DNA of 64,000 nucleotides from Lysobacterales bacterium (GTDB lineage: Bacteria > Pseudomonadota > Gammaproteobacteria > Xanthomonadales > SZUA-5), in NCBI GenBank assembly GCA_022844165.1, contig JALHMH010000009.1, positions 62,001 to 126,000 on the forward strand, written 5' to 3'. The position numbers and the translations under genes are program-made. Of the stretch, positions 50,314 to 58,625 are shown one piece after another. How positions within the stretch are numbered: position 1 is the first letter of the stretch; each line of letters opens with the position of its first letter. The notes under the pieces are model-generated. The model had not been told where the DNA came from. It saw nothing but the letters and a program-made list of their open reading frames with translations, and did not search any database.

Positions 50314-52437
50314 ATGAAATCGCGTGCCGACGAGACGGCGCTGGCGAAATGGCGCGAAAACGCGCCATCGGAATTGGCTGGCGCCATCGATTGGGTGGTG
50401 GCGAACGGCGGGAATGATGATGAGACCGCTCGCGTTTTGGCGGAGCTTTCGGCGCTGAATGCCGATCTGGAAACGCAAATAGCGGCCATCTTGTTGCCAC
50501 TGGCGAATGTCGAACCGTCCCCAGCTGGCGACATCGAAAAGCGCTTCGGCCCACGTGTTGCCACGCTGGTGCAGGGCCAGTTGGAAGCCGAACGTGTCTT
50601 CGTGCTGCACGGCCTAAAGGCGCCACAGGCAAGCGCCGAAGGTTTGCGCAAACTGCTCTTGGTTCTGGTGCGCGATCTGCGCGTGGTGCTGATTCTGCTG
50701 GCACGTTACGTTGTGCGGTTGCGCCTTGCCGTCAAACACGGAAATGGCAAACCCATTGCGGCGCTGTGCGGCGATCTACTCGCACCGTTGGCCAATCGCC
50801 TCGGCATCTGGCAGATCAAGTGGGAACTCGAGGATCTGGTGTTTCGTGCCCTGCAGCCAGAAACCTACAAGCGTATTGCCGATCTGTTGGACGAACGCCG
50901 TGGCGACCGCGAACGCTACATCGAACTGGTGAAGTCCGAACTCAGGTCGATGCTGGTCCGAGCCGGCATCGAGTGCGATGTCGCCGGACGGCCGAAACAC
51001 ATCTTCAGCATTTACAAAAAAATGCGGCGCAAAGACGTGGAGTTCGCCGAACTCTACGACGTCCGCGCAGTGCGCGTCCTGGTTCACGATGTACCCGCGT
51101 GTTATGCAGCGCTCGGTGTCGTCCACAGTCACTTCGTGCCGATACCCAAGGAGTTCGACGATTACATCGCAAAACCCAAAGGCAACGACTATCGCTCATT
51201 GCATACCGCGGTCATTGGTCCGGAAGGCAAGACCTTCGAAGTGCAAATTCGCACGCATGAGATGCACGCGCACTCCGAACTCGGCGTCGCCGCGCACTGG
51301 CGCTACAAAGAGGGTGGTCGCAGCGACACCGCGATGCAGGACAAGATATTGTGGATGCGACAGCTGCTTGAGGGTCGCGAAGAGAGTCTCGACGATGGCG
51401 CGTTGCTGGCCGGGTTCTCCACGGAGCTGCTGGAAGACCACACCTATGCGCTCACGCCCAAGGGCAATGTCATCGCCATTCCCAAGCATGGCACGGTGCT
51501 GGATTTTGCCTATACCGTCCATACCGAAGTTGGGCATCGCTGCCGTGGCGCCAAGGTCAACGGTCGCATCGTTCCGCTGACGTTTTCGCCAAAGACCGGC
51601 GATACGATCGAAATCCTCACCGCCAGGGACAGCGCGCCGCGACGCGATTGGCTGCTGCCAGGTCTGGGTTTCCTCAGCAGCTCGCGCGCACGCCATAAGG
51701 TGCGTGCGTGGTTCAACAAACTCGATCGCGAGCAAAACGCTCGCGACGGCAAGGAGATCATCGAACGCGAACTTAAGCGTCTGGCGTTGGGCGCACAGCA
51801 AATCGAAGCGCTGTTGCCCAAGTTCGCCCTGGCGAGCGTGGACGATCTGTACATCGCCGTTGCGCTGGGCGACATCTCGCCTTCGCAAATCGCGCGAGTG
51901 ATCCACGAAATGGGCGCGCCAGCACTGGACGACGCACAAATCCTTGCCCAACGCAGGCTCACGGAAACCAGCATCAAGCGCGACAAAGACGCCATCGTGA
52001 TTGGCGGCGTCGGCAACTTGATGGTGTCCATGGCGCAATGCTGCAGCCCCGTACCTGGCGACGAGATCGTTGGCTTCATCACCCGCGGCAAGGGCGTCAG
52101 CGTACATCGTTCAGACTGCAAAAGCCTGCTGCACCTGGTATCGCGATCGCCGGAACGGCGCATCGACGTCGAGTGGGGCGGGCGTCGCGACGATGTGTAC
52201 AGTGTGCGCATCCGCATCACCGCATACAATCGAACCGGCCTGATCCGCGACGTTGGCGCCGTGTTAGCCGCCGACCGCATCAACATCGGCGCGATGGACA
52301 GTCGCGAAGATCCAGAAGACGGACAGTCGATCCTGAGTCTCACCCTGCGCGTCAGCGATTTTGGGCAACTTGCCAACGTGCTGGCCAGGATCCGCGCACT
52401 GAACAACGTGATCGAAGCGGTACGCGTGCGAGATTGA
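50314..52437 (+). CDS. relA: (p)ppGpp synthetase RelA
   Basis: A 707-residue RelA/SpoT homologue that makes (p)ppGpp when ribosomes stall on uncharged tRNA. The N-terminal HD-hydrolase region (about 20-170) lacks the HD dyad, so hydrolysis is unlikely. The synthetase domain (about 200-330) has 'GRPKHIFSIYKKM', 'DVRAVRVLV' and 'FDDYIAKPKGNDYRSLHTAV'; the EFDD at 280-283 is the EXDD signature of synthetase-only RelA (SpoT has RXKD). A TGS domain ('YALTPKGNVIAIPKHGTVLDFAYTVHTEVG', read in parts) and a C-terminal ACT domain follow. The ATG at 50314 is chosen on homology; the frame is open to 50251. pilR starts 107 bp downstream. Confidence 0.96.
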   Translation: MKSRADETALAKWRENAPSELAGAIDWVVANGGNDDETARVLAELSALNADLETQIAAILLPLANVEPSPAGDIEKRFGPRVATLVQGQLEAERVFVLHGLKAPQASAEGLRKLLLVLVRDLRVVLILLARYVVRLRLAVKHGNGKPIAALCGDLLAPLANRLGIWQIKWELEDLVFRALQPETYKRIADLLDERRGDRERYIELVKSELRSMLVRAGIECDVAGRPKHIFSIYKKMRRKDVEFAELYDVRAVRVLVHDVPACYAALGVVHSHFVPIPKEFDDYIAKPKGNDYRSLHTAVIGPEGKTFEVQIRTHEMHAHSELGVAAHWRYKEGGRSDTAMQDKILWMRQLLEGREESLDDGALLAGFSTELLEDHTYALTPKGNVIAIPKHGTVLDFAYTVHTEVGHRCRGAKVNGRIVPLTFSPKTGDTIEILTARDSAPRRDWLLPGLGFLSSSRARHKVRAWFNKLDREQNARDGKEIIERELKRLALGAQQIEALLPKFALASVDDLYIAVALGDISPSQIARVIHEMGAPALDDAQILAQRRLTETSIKRDKDAIVIGGVGNLMVSMAQCCSPVPGDEIVGFITRGKGVSVHRSDCKSLLHLVSRSPERRIDVEWGGRRDDVYSVRIRITAYNRTGLIRDVGAVLAADRINIGAMDSREDPEDGQSILSLTLRVSDFGQLANVLARIRALNNVIEAVRVRD

Positions 52438-52544
52438 CTCACGGCCTTGCAGAAAATTTGCGCCTGCTCCACTTCGGTGCAATCCATGGACCACTGAGCC
52501 ACCGCTCAGGTTATCCTTAACGTAGTTTGCGAACCAGAGCACCC

Positions 52545-53930
52545 ATGGACAAAGGACACGCACTGATCCTGGATGATGAGGCCGACATCCGCGAGCTGCT
52601 CAGCATCACGCTCACCAGACTGGGCCTGCAGGTACATGCCGCCGCCACGCTCGCGCAAGCGCAGCAGATGATGAATGCGCGCCCCTACGATCTGTGTTTT
52701 ACCGATATGCGTCTGCCTGACGGCAACGGTCATGACTTCATCGAGATGATGTCGCGCCAATATCCGGAAACGCCAGTCGCGATGATCACGGCCTACGGCA
52801 ATGCTGAAGCTGCAGTGCAGGCGCTGCGCGCAGGCGCCTTCGATTGTGTCAGCAAACCGGTTGATCTTAATGTGCTGCGCAATCTCGTGAAAACTGCCCT
52901 CAAGCTTCGTGCCGAGAGGGCGCCGGGCGTCTCACAACCAGAGCCACGCCTGATCGGCGATTCGCTGGCCATGCAGCGGGTCCGTGCCACGATCTTGAAA
53001 CTGGCTCGTTCGCAAGCGCCAGTATTGATCTCTGGCGAGTCCGGCGTTGGCAAAGAGCTGGCGGCGCGCTCGATTCACGAACAGGGCCCGCGCGCATCCG
53101 GCCCATTCGTGCCCGTCAATTGTGGCGCGATTCCCACGGAACTCATGGAGAGTGAGTTCTTCGGCCACAAAAAAGGTAGCTTTACGGGCGCCCACGGCGA
53201 CAAAGACGGTCTCATGCAAGCCGCACATGGCGGCACCCTGTTCCTGGACGAAATCGCCGAGTTGCCGCCGCATATGCAAGTCAAGTTGCTGCGCGTCATC
53301 CAGGAGAAAACCGTGAGGCCGATCGGCGGCAGAGCCGAATTGCCGGTTGATTTCCGAATTGTCAGCGCCACACACAAAGACCTGGCGCGTCTGGTCGATA
53401 TGGGCAGCTTCCGCCAGGATTTGTTCTATCGGATCAACGTGATCGAACTGCGCATGCCACCTTTGCGAGAACGCCGCGACGACGTGCTGCTGCTGGCCGA
53501 TCGTTACCTCGACCGCCTTGCGCCCGAGTGGTCCATCAGTCGACCGAAACTGGGGCCCGATGCCATCGATGCGCTCAATCGATACGACTTCCCCGGCAAT
53601 GTCCGCGAACTCGAGAACATCCTCGAACGCGCGGTTGCCTTGAGCGATGGCGATATCATTCGCGCCAGTGACCTGCACTTGACGCCACGCACGGGCCAAC
53701 AACCGGTGGTGCCCGGTGATCCGCTCGCCGCTGCGACCATGGCGCAAGGTGCCGCGCCGCATTCCAGCCCGCAGCGCGATGGCTTGGAAACGTACATCGA
53801 CAGTCTTGAGCGAGAAGCCATCACCAAAGCGCTCGAGGAGTGTCGCTACAATAAAACCGCCGCGGCGAAAAAGCTTGGAATCACGTTTCGAGCATTGCGC
53901 TATCGGCTCAAGAAACTGGGGATCGATTGA
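52545..53930 (+). CDS. pilR: Sigma-54-dependent response regulator PilR
   Basis: A 461-residue NtrC-type activator. The receiver domain has the phospho-acceptor Asp54 in 'CFTDMRLPDG' and the acidic pair at 10-11. The AAA+ domain has Walker A 'GESGVGKE' (164-171), the sigma-54 contact loop 'GSFTGA' (211-216, with Ser in place of Ala), Walker B 'GTLFLDEIAELP' and 'RYDFPGNVRELENILERAV'. A Fis-type helix-turn-helix ends the protein. Closeness to tfpZ, pilA, pilB and pilC, and the sigma-54 promoter before pilA, identify it as PilR. Its sensor kinase PilS, usually next to it, is missing; relA lies upstream instead. The ATG at 52545 fits the family. Confidence 0.93.
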   Translation: MDKGHALILDDEADIRELLSITLTRLGLQVHAAATLAQAQQMMNARPYDLCFTDMRLPDGNGHDFIEMMSRQYPETPVAMITAYGNAEAAVQALRAGAFDCVSKPVDLNVLRNLVKTALKLRAERAPGVSQPEPRLIGDSLAMQRVRATILKLARSQAPVLISGESGVGKELAARSIHEQGPRASGPFVPVNCGAIPTELMESEFFGHKKGSFTGAHGDKDGLMQAAHGGTLFLDEIAELPPHMQVKLLRVIQEKTVRPIGGRAELPVDFRIVSATHKDLARLVDMGSFRQDLFYRINVIELRMPPLRERRDDVLLLADRYLDRLAPEWSISRPKLGPDAIDALNRYDFPGNVRELENILERAVALSDGDIIRASDLHLTPRTGQQPVVPGDPLAAATMAQGAAPHSSPQRDGLETYIDSLEREAITKALEECRYNKTAAAKKLGITFRALRYRLKKLGID

Positions 53931-53932
53931 CA

Positions 53933-54718
53933 ATGAAATTACTGCAAGTTTCGGCGCCAGCCGGCTCACTGAGAGACCGCGTTCGCGCCTTCGCGATCCA
54001 CCTCGGGATCAGCCTCGCCGTCGCGGCCGCAGCGGCGATCGTGGTGTTTGGCCTTTGGTTTCCGCAGCCATACGGAGATCTCGTTGGCGGCACGCGCATT
54101 TTCCTGCTGCTGATCCTCATCGACGTCATCATTGGCCCCTGCTGTACGTTTGCGGTGTTCAATCGGCATAAGTCGGGGCTGAAGTTCGATCTGACGGTCA
54201 TCGCGCTGCTGCAAGTGTCAGCGCTCGCGTACGGCATGCACGTAGCAGCCAATTCGCGCATCGTCTTTCTGGTACTCGAAGAAGGCATGCTGTATGTGAC
54301 ACCCGCAACTTTGATCGAGCCACAAGACCTGGAGAAAGCCAGTCGTCCCGAGTTTAAGACGCTGTCGTGGACCGGCCCCGTGCTGGCCGCCGCGCCGCGG
54401 CCGGACAACAGCGACGATTCGCTGTTTGTTGTCCGCTCCAGCGCCAGCGGCAAGGGGATTAACGGCTATCCCAAATTTTACCGCCCCTACGATGAGTTCG
54501 CACCGGAACTGATGCGCAAGGCGAAGACCATCGATCGCCTGCTGGAGGGTCCGTCGGGCGATCTGGTCAGGAGCGAACTGCAGCGTTTGAACGTGGCCGC
54601 CGATCAAGTGCGTTTCGTCGCTGTTCGTGGCCGCGAGGCCGAGTTCGACAAAACAGCACTACTGTCGTTGGCCGATGGCGAAATCTTGAGTGTAATCGAC
54701 ATCGATCCGTGGTCATGA
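53933..54718 (+). CDS. TfpX/TfpZ-family type IV pilin accessory protein
   Basis: A 261-residue inner-membrane protein with three N-terminal helices (about 24-44, 55-78, 86-106) and a periplasmic C-terminal domain. It fits the TfpX/TfpZ family, whose members in Pseudomonas are encoded beside particular pilin types and are needed for their efficient assembly. Typical text is 'RIFLLLILIDVIIGPCCTFAVFN' (read in parts) and 'KSGLKFDLTVIALLQVSALAYG'. It starts 2 bp after the pilR stop and lies just upstream of pilA, as expected. How these proteins work is not settled; one model is that they stabilise their own pilin. Identification rests on sequence memory and context. Confidence 0.87.
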   Translation: MKLLQVSAPAGSLRDRVRAFAIHLGISLAVAAAAAIVVFGLWFPQPYGDLVGGTRIFLLLILIDVIIGPCCTFAVFNRHKSGLKFDLTVIALLQVSALAYGMHVAANSRIVFLVLEEGMLYVTPATLIEPQDLEKASRPEFKTLSWTGPVLAAAPRPDNSDDSLFVVRSSASGKGINGYPKFYRPYDEFAPELMRKAKTIDRLLEGPSGDLVRSELQRLNVAADQVRFVAVRGREAEFDKTALLSLADGEILSVIDIDPWS

Positions 54719-54935
54719 GAGCGGTCTGAAGATCCTCTTGCGGAACGATGGCCGGGCGCTTTGTCTTTTTGCGTTGCTGGGCTCCATCCGTCCCGCTTGC
54801 GCGGCTGTTCCAACTGCCCATGACTTTAGACCTAAGCTGACCCGGAGCGTCACATCTTGACCCGCGAGCCTGCTGCCACCCTAAGTGGGAGCTGAAGAAC
54901 TCGCTCCGGCAAGGGGTTGGAAGTGAGTTTCAGCC
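54719..54935. other. Intergenic region upstream of the pilA promoter
   Basis: A 217-bp gene-free stretch. It probably holds the PilR binding sites that act from upstream on the sigma-54 promoter. I could not identify the binding repeats with confidence. No gene or terminator of note was found. Confidence 0.45.
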
Positions 54936-54951
54936 TGGCATGCTGGTTGCA
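54936..54951 (+). promoter_or_regulatory. Sigma-54 promoter of pilA
   Basis: TGGCATGCTGGTTGCA matches the sigma-54 consensus TGGCAYR-N4-TTGCW, with GG (54937-54938) and GC (54949-54950) 10 bp apart in the required spacing. Transcription should begin about 11-12 bp downstream, giving a leader of roughly 85 nt before the pilA ATG. The activator would be PilR, encoded 1 kb upstream. Confidence 0.9.
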
Positions 54952-55047
54952 TCTCTCGCTGCGCATCCTCAGCGTGAAACGACCGGCAGGATGCCAGTTG
55001 AAACGCGAGATGTCTGTCGAAAGCTAGCTAACCAAGGAACGAGACTT

Positions 55048-55461
55048 ATGAAACTGCAAAAAGGTTTTACCCTGATCGAACTGATGATCGTCGTCGCGAT
55101 CGTCGCCATCCTCGCCGCCATCGCCATCCCGGCCTACCAGGACTACCTGATCCGCTCGCGTTTGTCTGAGTGCACAGCTGCCGCTGGCGCGTGCAAAACG
55201 TCGGTTTCGGAATACTATGCGACCAAAGATGTGTTCCCTGACACCCCTCAGGCAGGCTGCACAACTGCAGAGACCGAAGATTGTGGCAAAGTGACGGTCG
55301 CTGCTGGTGTCATTCAAGTGCCCAGCAAGATCACCAAGGCCGCCGGAAGCGTGTTCTTCTCGCCGGACCTGGACGTTGATAACAACATCACCAATTGGGA
55401 TTGTACGGCCACTGCTGGTACCAACATTGACGCACGTTATTTGCCAGCGCAGTGCCGTTAA
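55048..55461 (+). CDS. pilA: Type IV major pilin PilA
   Basis: A 137-residue type IVa pilin. The short basic leader ends in Gly before the cut site ('MKLQKG' then '[20 protein letters not shown]'), with the conserved Glu5 of the mature protein. The rest of the hydrophobic helix ends '[11 protein letters not shown]'. The globular domain has six Cys (e.g. '[11 protein letters not shown]', '[13 protein letters not shown]', and a C-terminal '[20 protein letters not shown]', which fits the D-loop disulfide). More Cys than the usual pair suggests three disulfides. The ATG at 55048 has AAGGAACGAG upstream. It is driven by a sigma-54 promoter at 54936 and closed by a terminator at 55491. Confidence 0.96.
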   Translation: MKLQKGFTLIELMIVVAIVAILAAIAIPAYQDYLIRSRLSECTAAAGACKTSVSEYYATKDVFPDTPQAGCTTAETEDCGKVTVAAGVIQVPSKITKAAGSVFFSPDLDVDNNITNWDCTATAGTNIDARYLPAQCR

Positions 55462-55490
55462 TAGGCTGGTAGTGTAATTGTTGTCGGGGG

Positions 55491-55518
55491 AGGCGGCCGA
55501 ATGGCCGCCTTTTCTTTT
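55491..55518 (+). terminator. Terminator after pilA
   Basis: A stem AGGCGGCC / GGCCGCCT (55491-55498 and 55503-55510, loop GAAT) followed by TTTTCTTTT. It lies 30 bp after the pilA stop, so pilin mRNA is probably made in excess over pilB/pilC, which follow from 55599 and must have a separate promoter; TATACT at about 55560 may be its -10. Confidence 0.92.
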
Positions 55519-55598
55519 AAGAGTTCTGCCCAGTCGGATATTTTTGCTGCGTCGCAGCGTTATACTGAGCCCGATCCGGATCGGAAATCGGGAGCTAC

Positions 55599-57326
55599 AT
55601 GGCAAACCCAATGTCAACACCTGGTGCGCTGAATGGCGTCCTTCGGCGCATGGTAGCCGATGGTTCATTGGCCGAACCAGAGGCGCGTCGCGCTTCCGAG
55701 GCGTCGTCCAAGCAGCGAATTCCGCTGGTCGCCTACCTGATCGAAAACGGCTTGGCTGACCCAAAAGCCGTCGCCGCGGCGGCAAGTCATGAGTTTGGCG
55801 TGGCGATGCTGGACGCGTCTGCGCTCGACCTTAAACAGGCGCCTTTAAAGATCATCGACCAGGCACTGGTCGAAAAACATCGTGCAGTGCCGCTGTTCAA
55901 ACGTGGCAGCCGGTTATTTGTCGGCATCACTGACCCGACCAACGACCGTGCGCTGGAAGAGATCAAGTTCCAATCGAAGATGATTGTAGAACCGATCATC
56001 ATTGATGACAACACGCTGACGCGCGCCATGGAAGCCGCGCTTAGCCAAGGCGATTCGATGGCGGATGCCATTGAGGATTCAGAGGGACTGGAGAATCTCG
56101 AGTCGACCGCTGGCGACGATGATATTGAAGGGCCGTCGTCGAGCGGTGTCGACGTACAAGGCAACGACGACACGCCCGTCGTGCGGTTCGTCAACAAAGC
56201 CTTGGTCGATGCCATCAAGCGGGGCGCTTCCGACATTCATTTTGAGCCCTACGAACACAATTTTCGTGTTCGGTTTCGCATGGATGGCATTCTGCGACAA
56301 GTCGCGACCGCGCCGGTGAAACTGAACACGCGTATCTCGGCCCGTTTGAAAGTCATGTCGGCACTCGATATTGCCGAGAAACGCGTACCGCAGGACGGGC
56401 GCATTAAACTGAATTTGTCAAAGACCAAGGCGATCGACTTTCGCGTTAGCACTTGCCCTACGTTGTTTGGCGAAAAGGTCGTGCTGCGCATATTGGATGG
56501 ATCGGCAGCCAAGCTGGGTATCGACAAACTCGGCTATGAGGAAGACCAGAAACAACTCTTCCTCGGCGCGATTGCTAAGCCCTACGGCATGGTGCTGGTG
56601 ACCGGTCCGACCGGCAGTGGCAAAACCGTGTCGTTGTACACTGCATTGAACATCCTGAACACGGACGAGCGCAACATCTCCACTGCCGAAGATCCTGTCG
56701 AAATTCGGGTACCTGGCATCAACCAGGTCCAAATGAACATCAAAGCCGGCATGACCTTTGCCGCGGCGTTGCGCTCATTCCTGCGGCAGGATCCTGACGT
56801 CATCATGGTCGGCGAAATCCGCGATCTCGAAACCGCCGAAATTGCCATCAAGGCCGCACAAACGGGCCATATGGTGCTGTCGACTCTGCATACGAACGAC
56901 GCGCCCCAGACAATTGCACGCTTGATGAACATGGGCATTGCGCCGTTCAATATTACCTCAGCCGTCACTCTGGTCATTGCGCAACGTCTGGCGCGGCGAC
57001 TGCACGAATGCAAGAAGCCGGTATCCCTGCCGGAACACGCGCTCCGGGCCGAGGGATTTGCGCCCGAGGACATCAAGAGCATGGCGCTGTTTGAACCTCT
57101 AGGGTGTTCGAGTTGCAATGAAGGCTACAAGGGTCGCACTGGCATCTATCAAGTCATGCCGCTGTCCGAAGAAATCGCCAAAATTGTCCTCAGTGGCGGC
57201 AATGCCTTGCAGATCGCCGATGCGGCACATGCCAGCGGCATACCGGATCTGCGACGCAGCGCATTGACAAAGGCCAGAAATGGAATAATCTCGCTGGCTG
57301 AAATGAACCGAGTGACAAAGGACTAA
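55599..57326 (+). CDS. pilB: Type IV pilus assembly ATPase PilB
   Basis: A 575-residue extension motor of the GspE/PilB family. Two N-terminal domains (about 10-160, 'LVAYLIENGLADPKAVAAAAS', 'GVAMLDASALDLKQAPLKII') precede a linker rich in Asp/Ser (about 150-185). The ATPase core has Walker A 'VTGPTGSGKTVSLYTAL' (about 332-348), the Asp box region 'NISTAEDPVEI', Walker B 'DPDVIMVGEIRDLETAEIAIKAAQTGH' (read in parts) and the His box 'LSTLHTND'. The tetra-Cys zinc site has 'HECKKP' and 'CSSCNEGYKGRTGIY'. ATG at 55599 with GGGAGC upstream. pilC follows 6 bp later. Confidence 0.96.
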   Translation: MANPMSTPGALNGVLRRMVADGSLAEPEARRASEASSKQRIPLVAYLIENGLADPKAVAAAASHEFGVAMLDASALDLKQAPLKIIDQALVEKHRAVPLFKRGSRLFVGITDPTNDRALEEIKFQSKMIVEPIIIDDNTLTRAMEAALSQGDSMADAIEDSEGLENLESTAGDDDIEGPSSSGVDVQGNDDTPVVRFVNKALVDAIKRGASDIHFEPYEHNFRVRFRMDGILRQVATAPVKLNTRISARLKVMSALDIAEKRVPQDGRIKLNLSKTKAIDFRVSTCPTLFGEKVVLRILDGSAAKLGIDKLGYEEDQKQLFLGAIAKPYGMVLVTGPTGSGKTVSLYTALNILNTDERNISTAEDPVEIRVPGINQVQMNIKAGMTFAAALRSFLRQDPDVIMVGEIRDLETAEIAIKAAQTGHMVLSTLHTNDAPQTIARLMNMGIAPFNITSAVTLVIAQRLARRLHECKKPVSLPEHALRAEGFAPEDIKSMALFEPLGCSSCNEGYKGRTGIYQVMPLSEEIAKIVLSGGNALQIADAAHASGIPDLRRSALTKARNGIISLAEMNRVTKD

Positions 57327-57332
57327 GACGCT

Positions 57333-58583
57333 ATGGCTACCGCCGCGATCAAAACCAAGCCGCCAGTTCGCACATCGGTCAAACTTCAGACCTATGCCTG
57401 GAAGGGCAAAGACCGCCGCGGAAAAGTCCTGAGCGGTGAAGAGTCCGCCAAGTCAGAAGCGCTCGTCAAGTCGGCGTTGCGCAAGCAGGGCATTACCGTT
57501 ACCAGCGTTAAGACCAACAATCCTGGTCTGTTCAAACGATCGGGATCGAGAATTTCCGCGCGCGACATCGCCGTGTTTACTCGCCAGCTGGCAACCATGA
57601 TGCGCGCCGGTGTACCGCTGGTGCAGAGTTTCGAGATGATCGCTGGCGGTTTGAAGAATCCGACGATGAAGACCATGGTGGACTCGGTGCGCGCGGATGT
57701 CGAGGGCGGATCGGCGCTATCGGAAGCGCTGAGCAAACACCCCGTGCAGTTTGATGAACTGTTTGTCAATCTCGTACGAGCGGGCGAGTCTGCGGGTGTG
57801 CTGGACACGGTGTTAGAGACGGTTGCAGCTTACAAAGAAAACATGGAGACGCTCAAAGGCAAGATCAAAAAGGCGTTGTTTTACCCCGCGGCAGTGATCG
57901 CTGTGGCCATCATCGTCTCTGCAGTCATTTTGATCTACGTGGTTCCTCAGTTCGAAGCTTTGTTCAAGGGCTTTGGCGCTGATTTGCCGGCATTCACTCA
58001 GATGATCGTCGCGGCGTCCCGGTTTATGGTGTCGTATTGGTTTCTCATTTTGTTTGGCGTCGTGGGTGCCGTCGTTGGTTTCGTTGCCGCTCTGAAGCGC
58101 TCTAGAAACTTCGCTCGTCTGGTGGATCGCATGTTGTTGCGGTTACCCATTCTCGGCGAGATTTTGCACAACTCGGCCGTCGCCAGATACTGTCGAACGT
58201 TAGCCATTACGTTCCGGGCCGGCGTACCGCTTGTCGAAGCACTTGAAACTGTGGCGGGCGCTACCGGAAATATTATCTATGATGAGGCCACGCAAAAAGT
58301 CCGAGAAGACGTATCTGTGGGCCTGCAGTTGAATTTGGCCATGCGCCAGGTGAATCTGTTCCCGATCATGGTGATCCAAATGACGGCGATCGGTGAGGAA
58401 TCTGGTGCGCTGGACACGATGTTGATCAAGGCGGCTGAGTTTTATGAGCAGGAGGTTAATAATGCTGTTGACGCCTTGAGCAGCTTGTTAGAACCGCTGA
58501 TCATGGTCATCATCGGCACGTTGGTCGGCGGCATGGTGGTTGGAATGTATTTGCCGATCTTCAAGTTGGCCTCTGTTGTCTGA
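57333..58583 (+). CDS. pilC: Type IV pilus inner-membrane platform protein PilC
   Basis: A 416-residue polytopic protein that anchors PilB and guides pilin into the fibre. Two GspF/PilC domains are seen: 'FTRQLATMMRAGVPLVQSFEMIAGG' (read in parts) with 'LSEALSKHPVQFDELFVNLVRAGESAGVLD' in the first, and 'YCRTLAITFRAGVPLVEALETVAGATGN' with 'NLFPIMVIQMTAIGEESGALD' in the second. Membrane helices lie at about 186-206, 231-252 and 388-410. It is 6 bp after pilB. The usual next genes pilD (prepilin peptidase) and coaE are absent; the neighbour is a convergent membrane-protein gene. Confidence 0.95.
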   Translation: MATAAIKTKPPVRTSVKLQTYAWKGKDRRGKVLSGEESAKSEALVKSALRKQGITVTSVKTNNPGLFKRSGSRISARDIAVFTRQLATMMRAGVPLVQSFEMIAGGLKNPTMKTMVDSVRADVEGGSALSEALSKHPVQFDELFVNLVRAGESAGVLDTVLETVAAYKENMETLKGKIKKALFYPAAVIAVAIIVSAVILIYVVPQFEALFKGFGADLPAFTQMIVAASRFMVSYWFLILFGVVGAVVGFVAALKRSRNFARLVDRMLLRLPILGEILHNSAVARYCRTLAITFRAGVPLVEALETVAGATGNIIYDEATQKVREDVSVGLQLNLAMRQVNLFPIMVIQMTAIGEESGALDTMLIKAAEFYEQEVNNAVDALSSLLEPLIMVIIGTLVGGMVVGMYLPIFKLASVV

Positions 58584-58625
58584 CTGAGTGTTCGGCGCAA
58601 ATCGCATGCCAATCGCCTTCGTACA

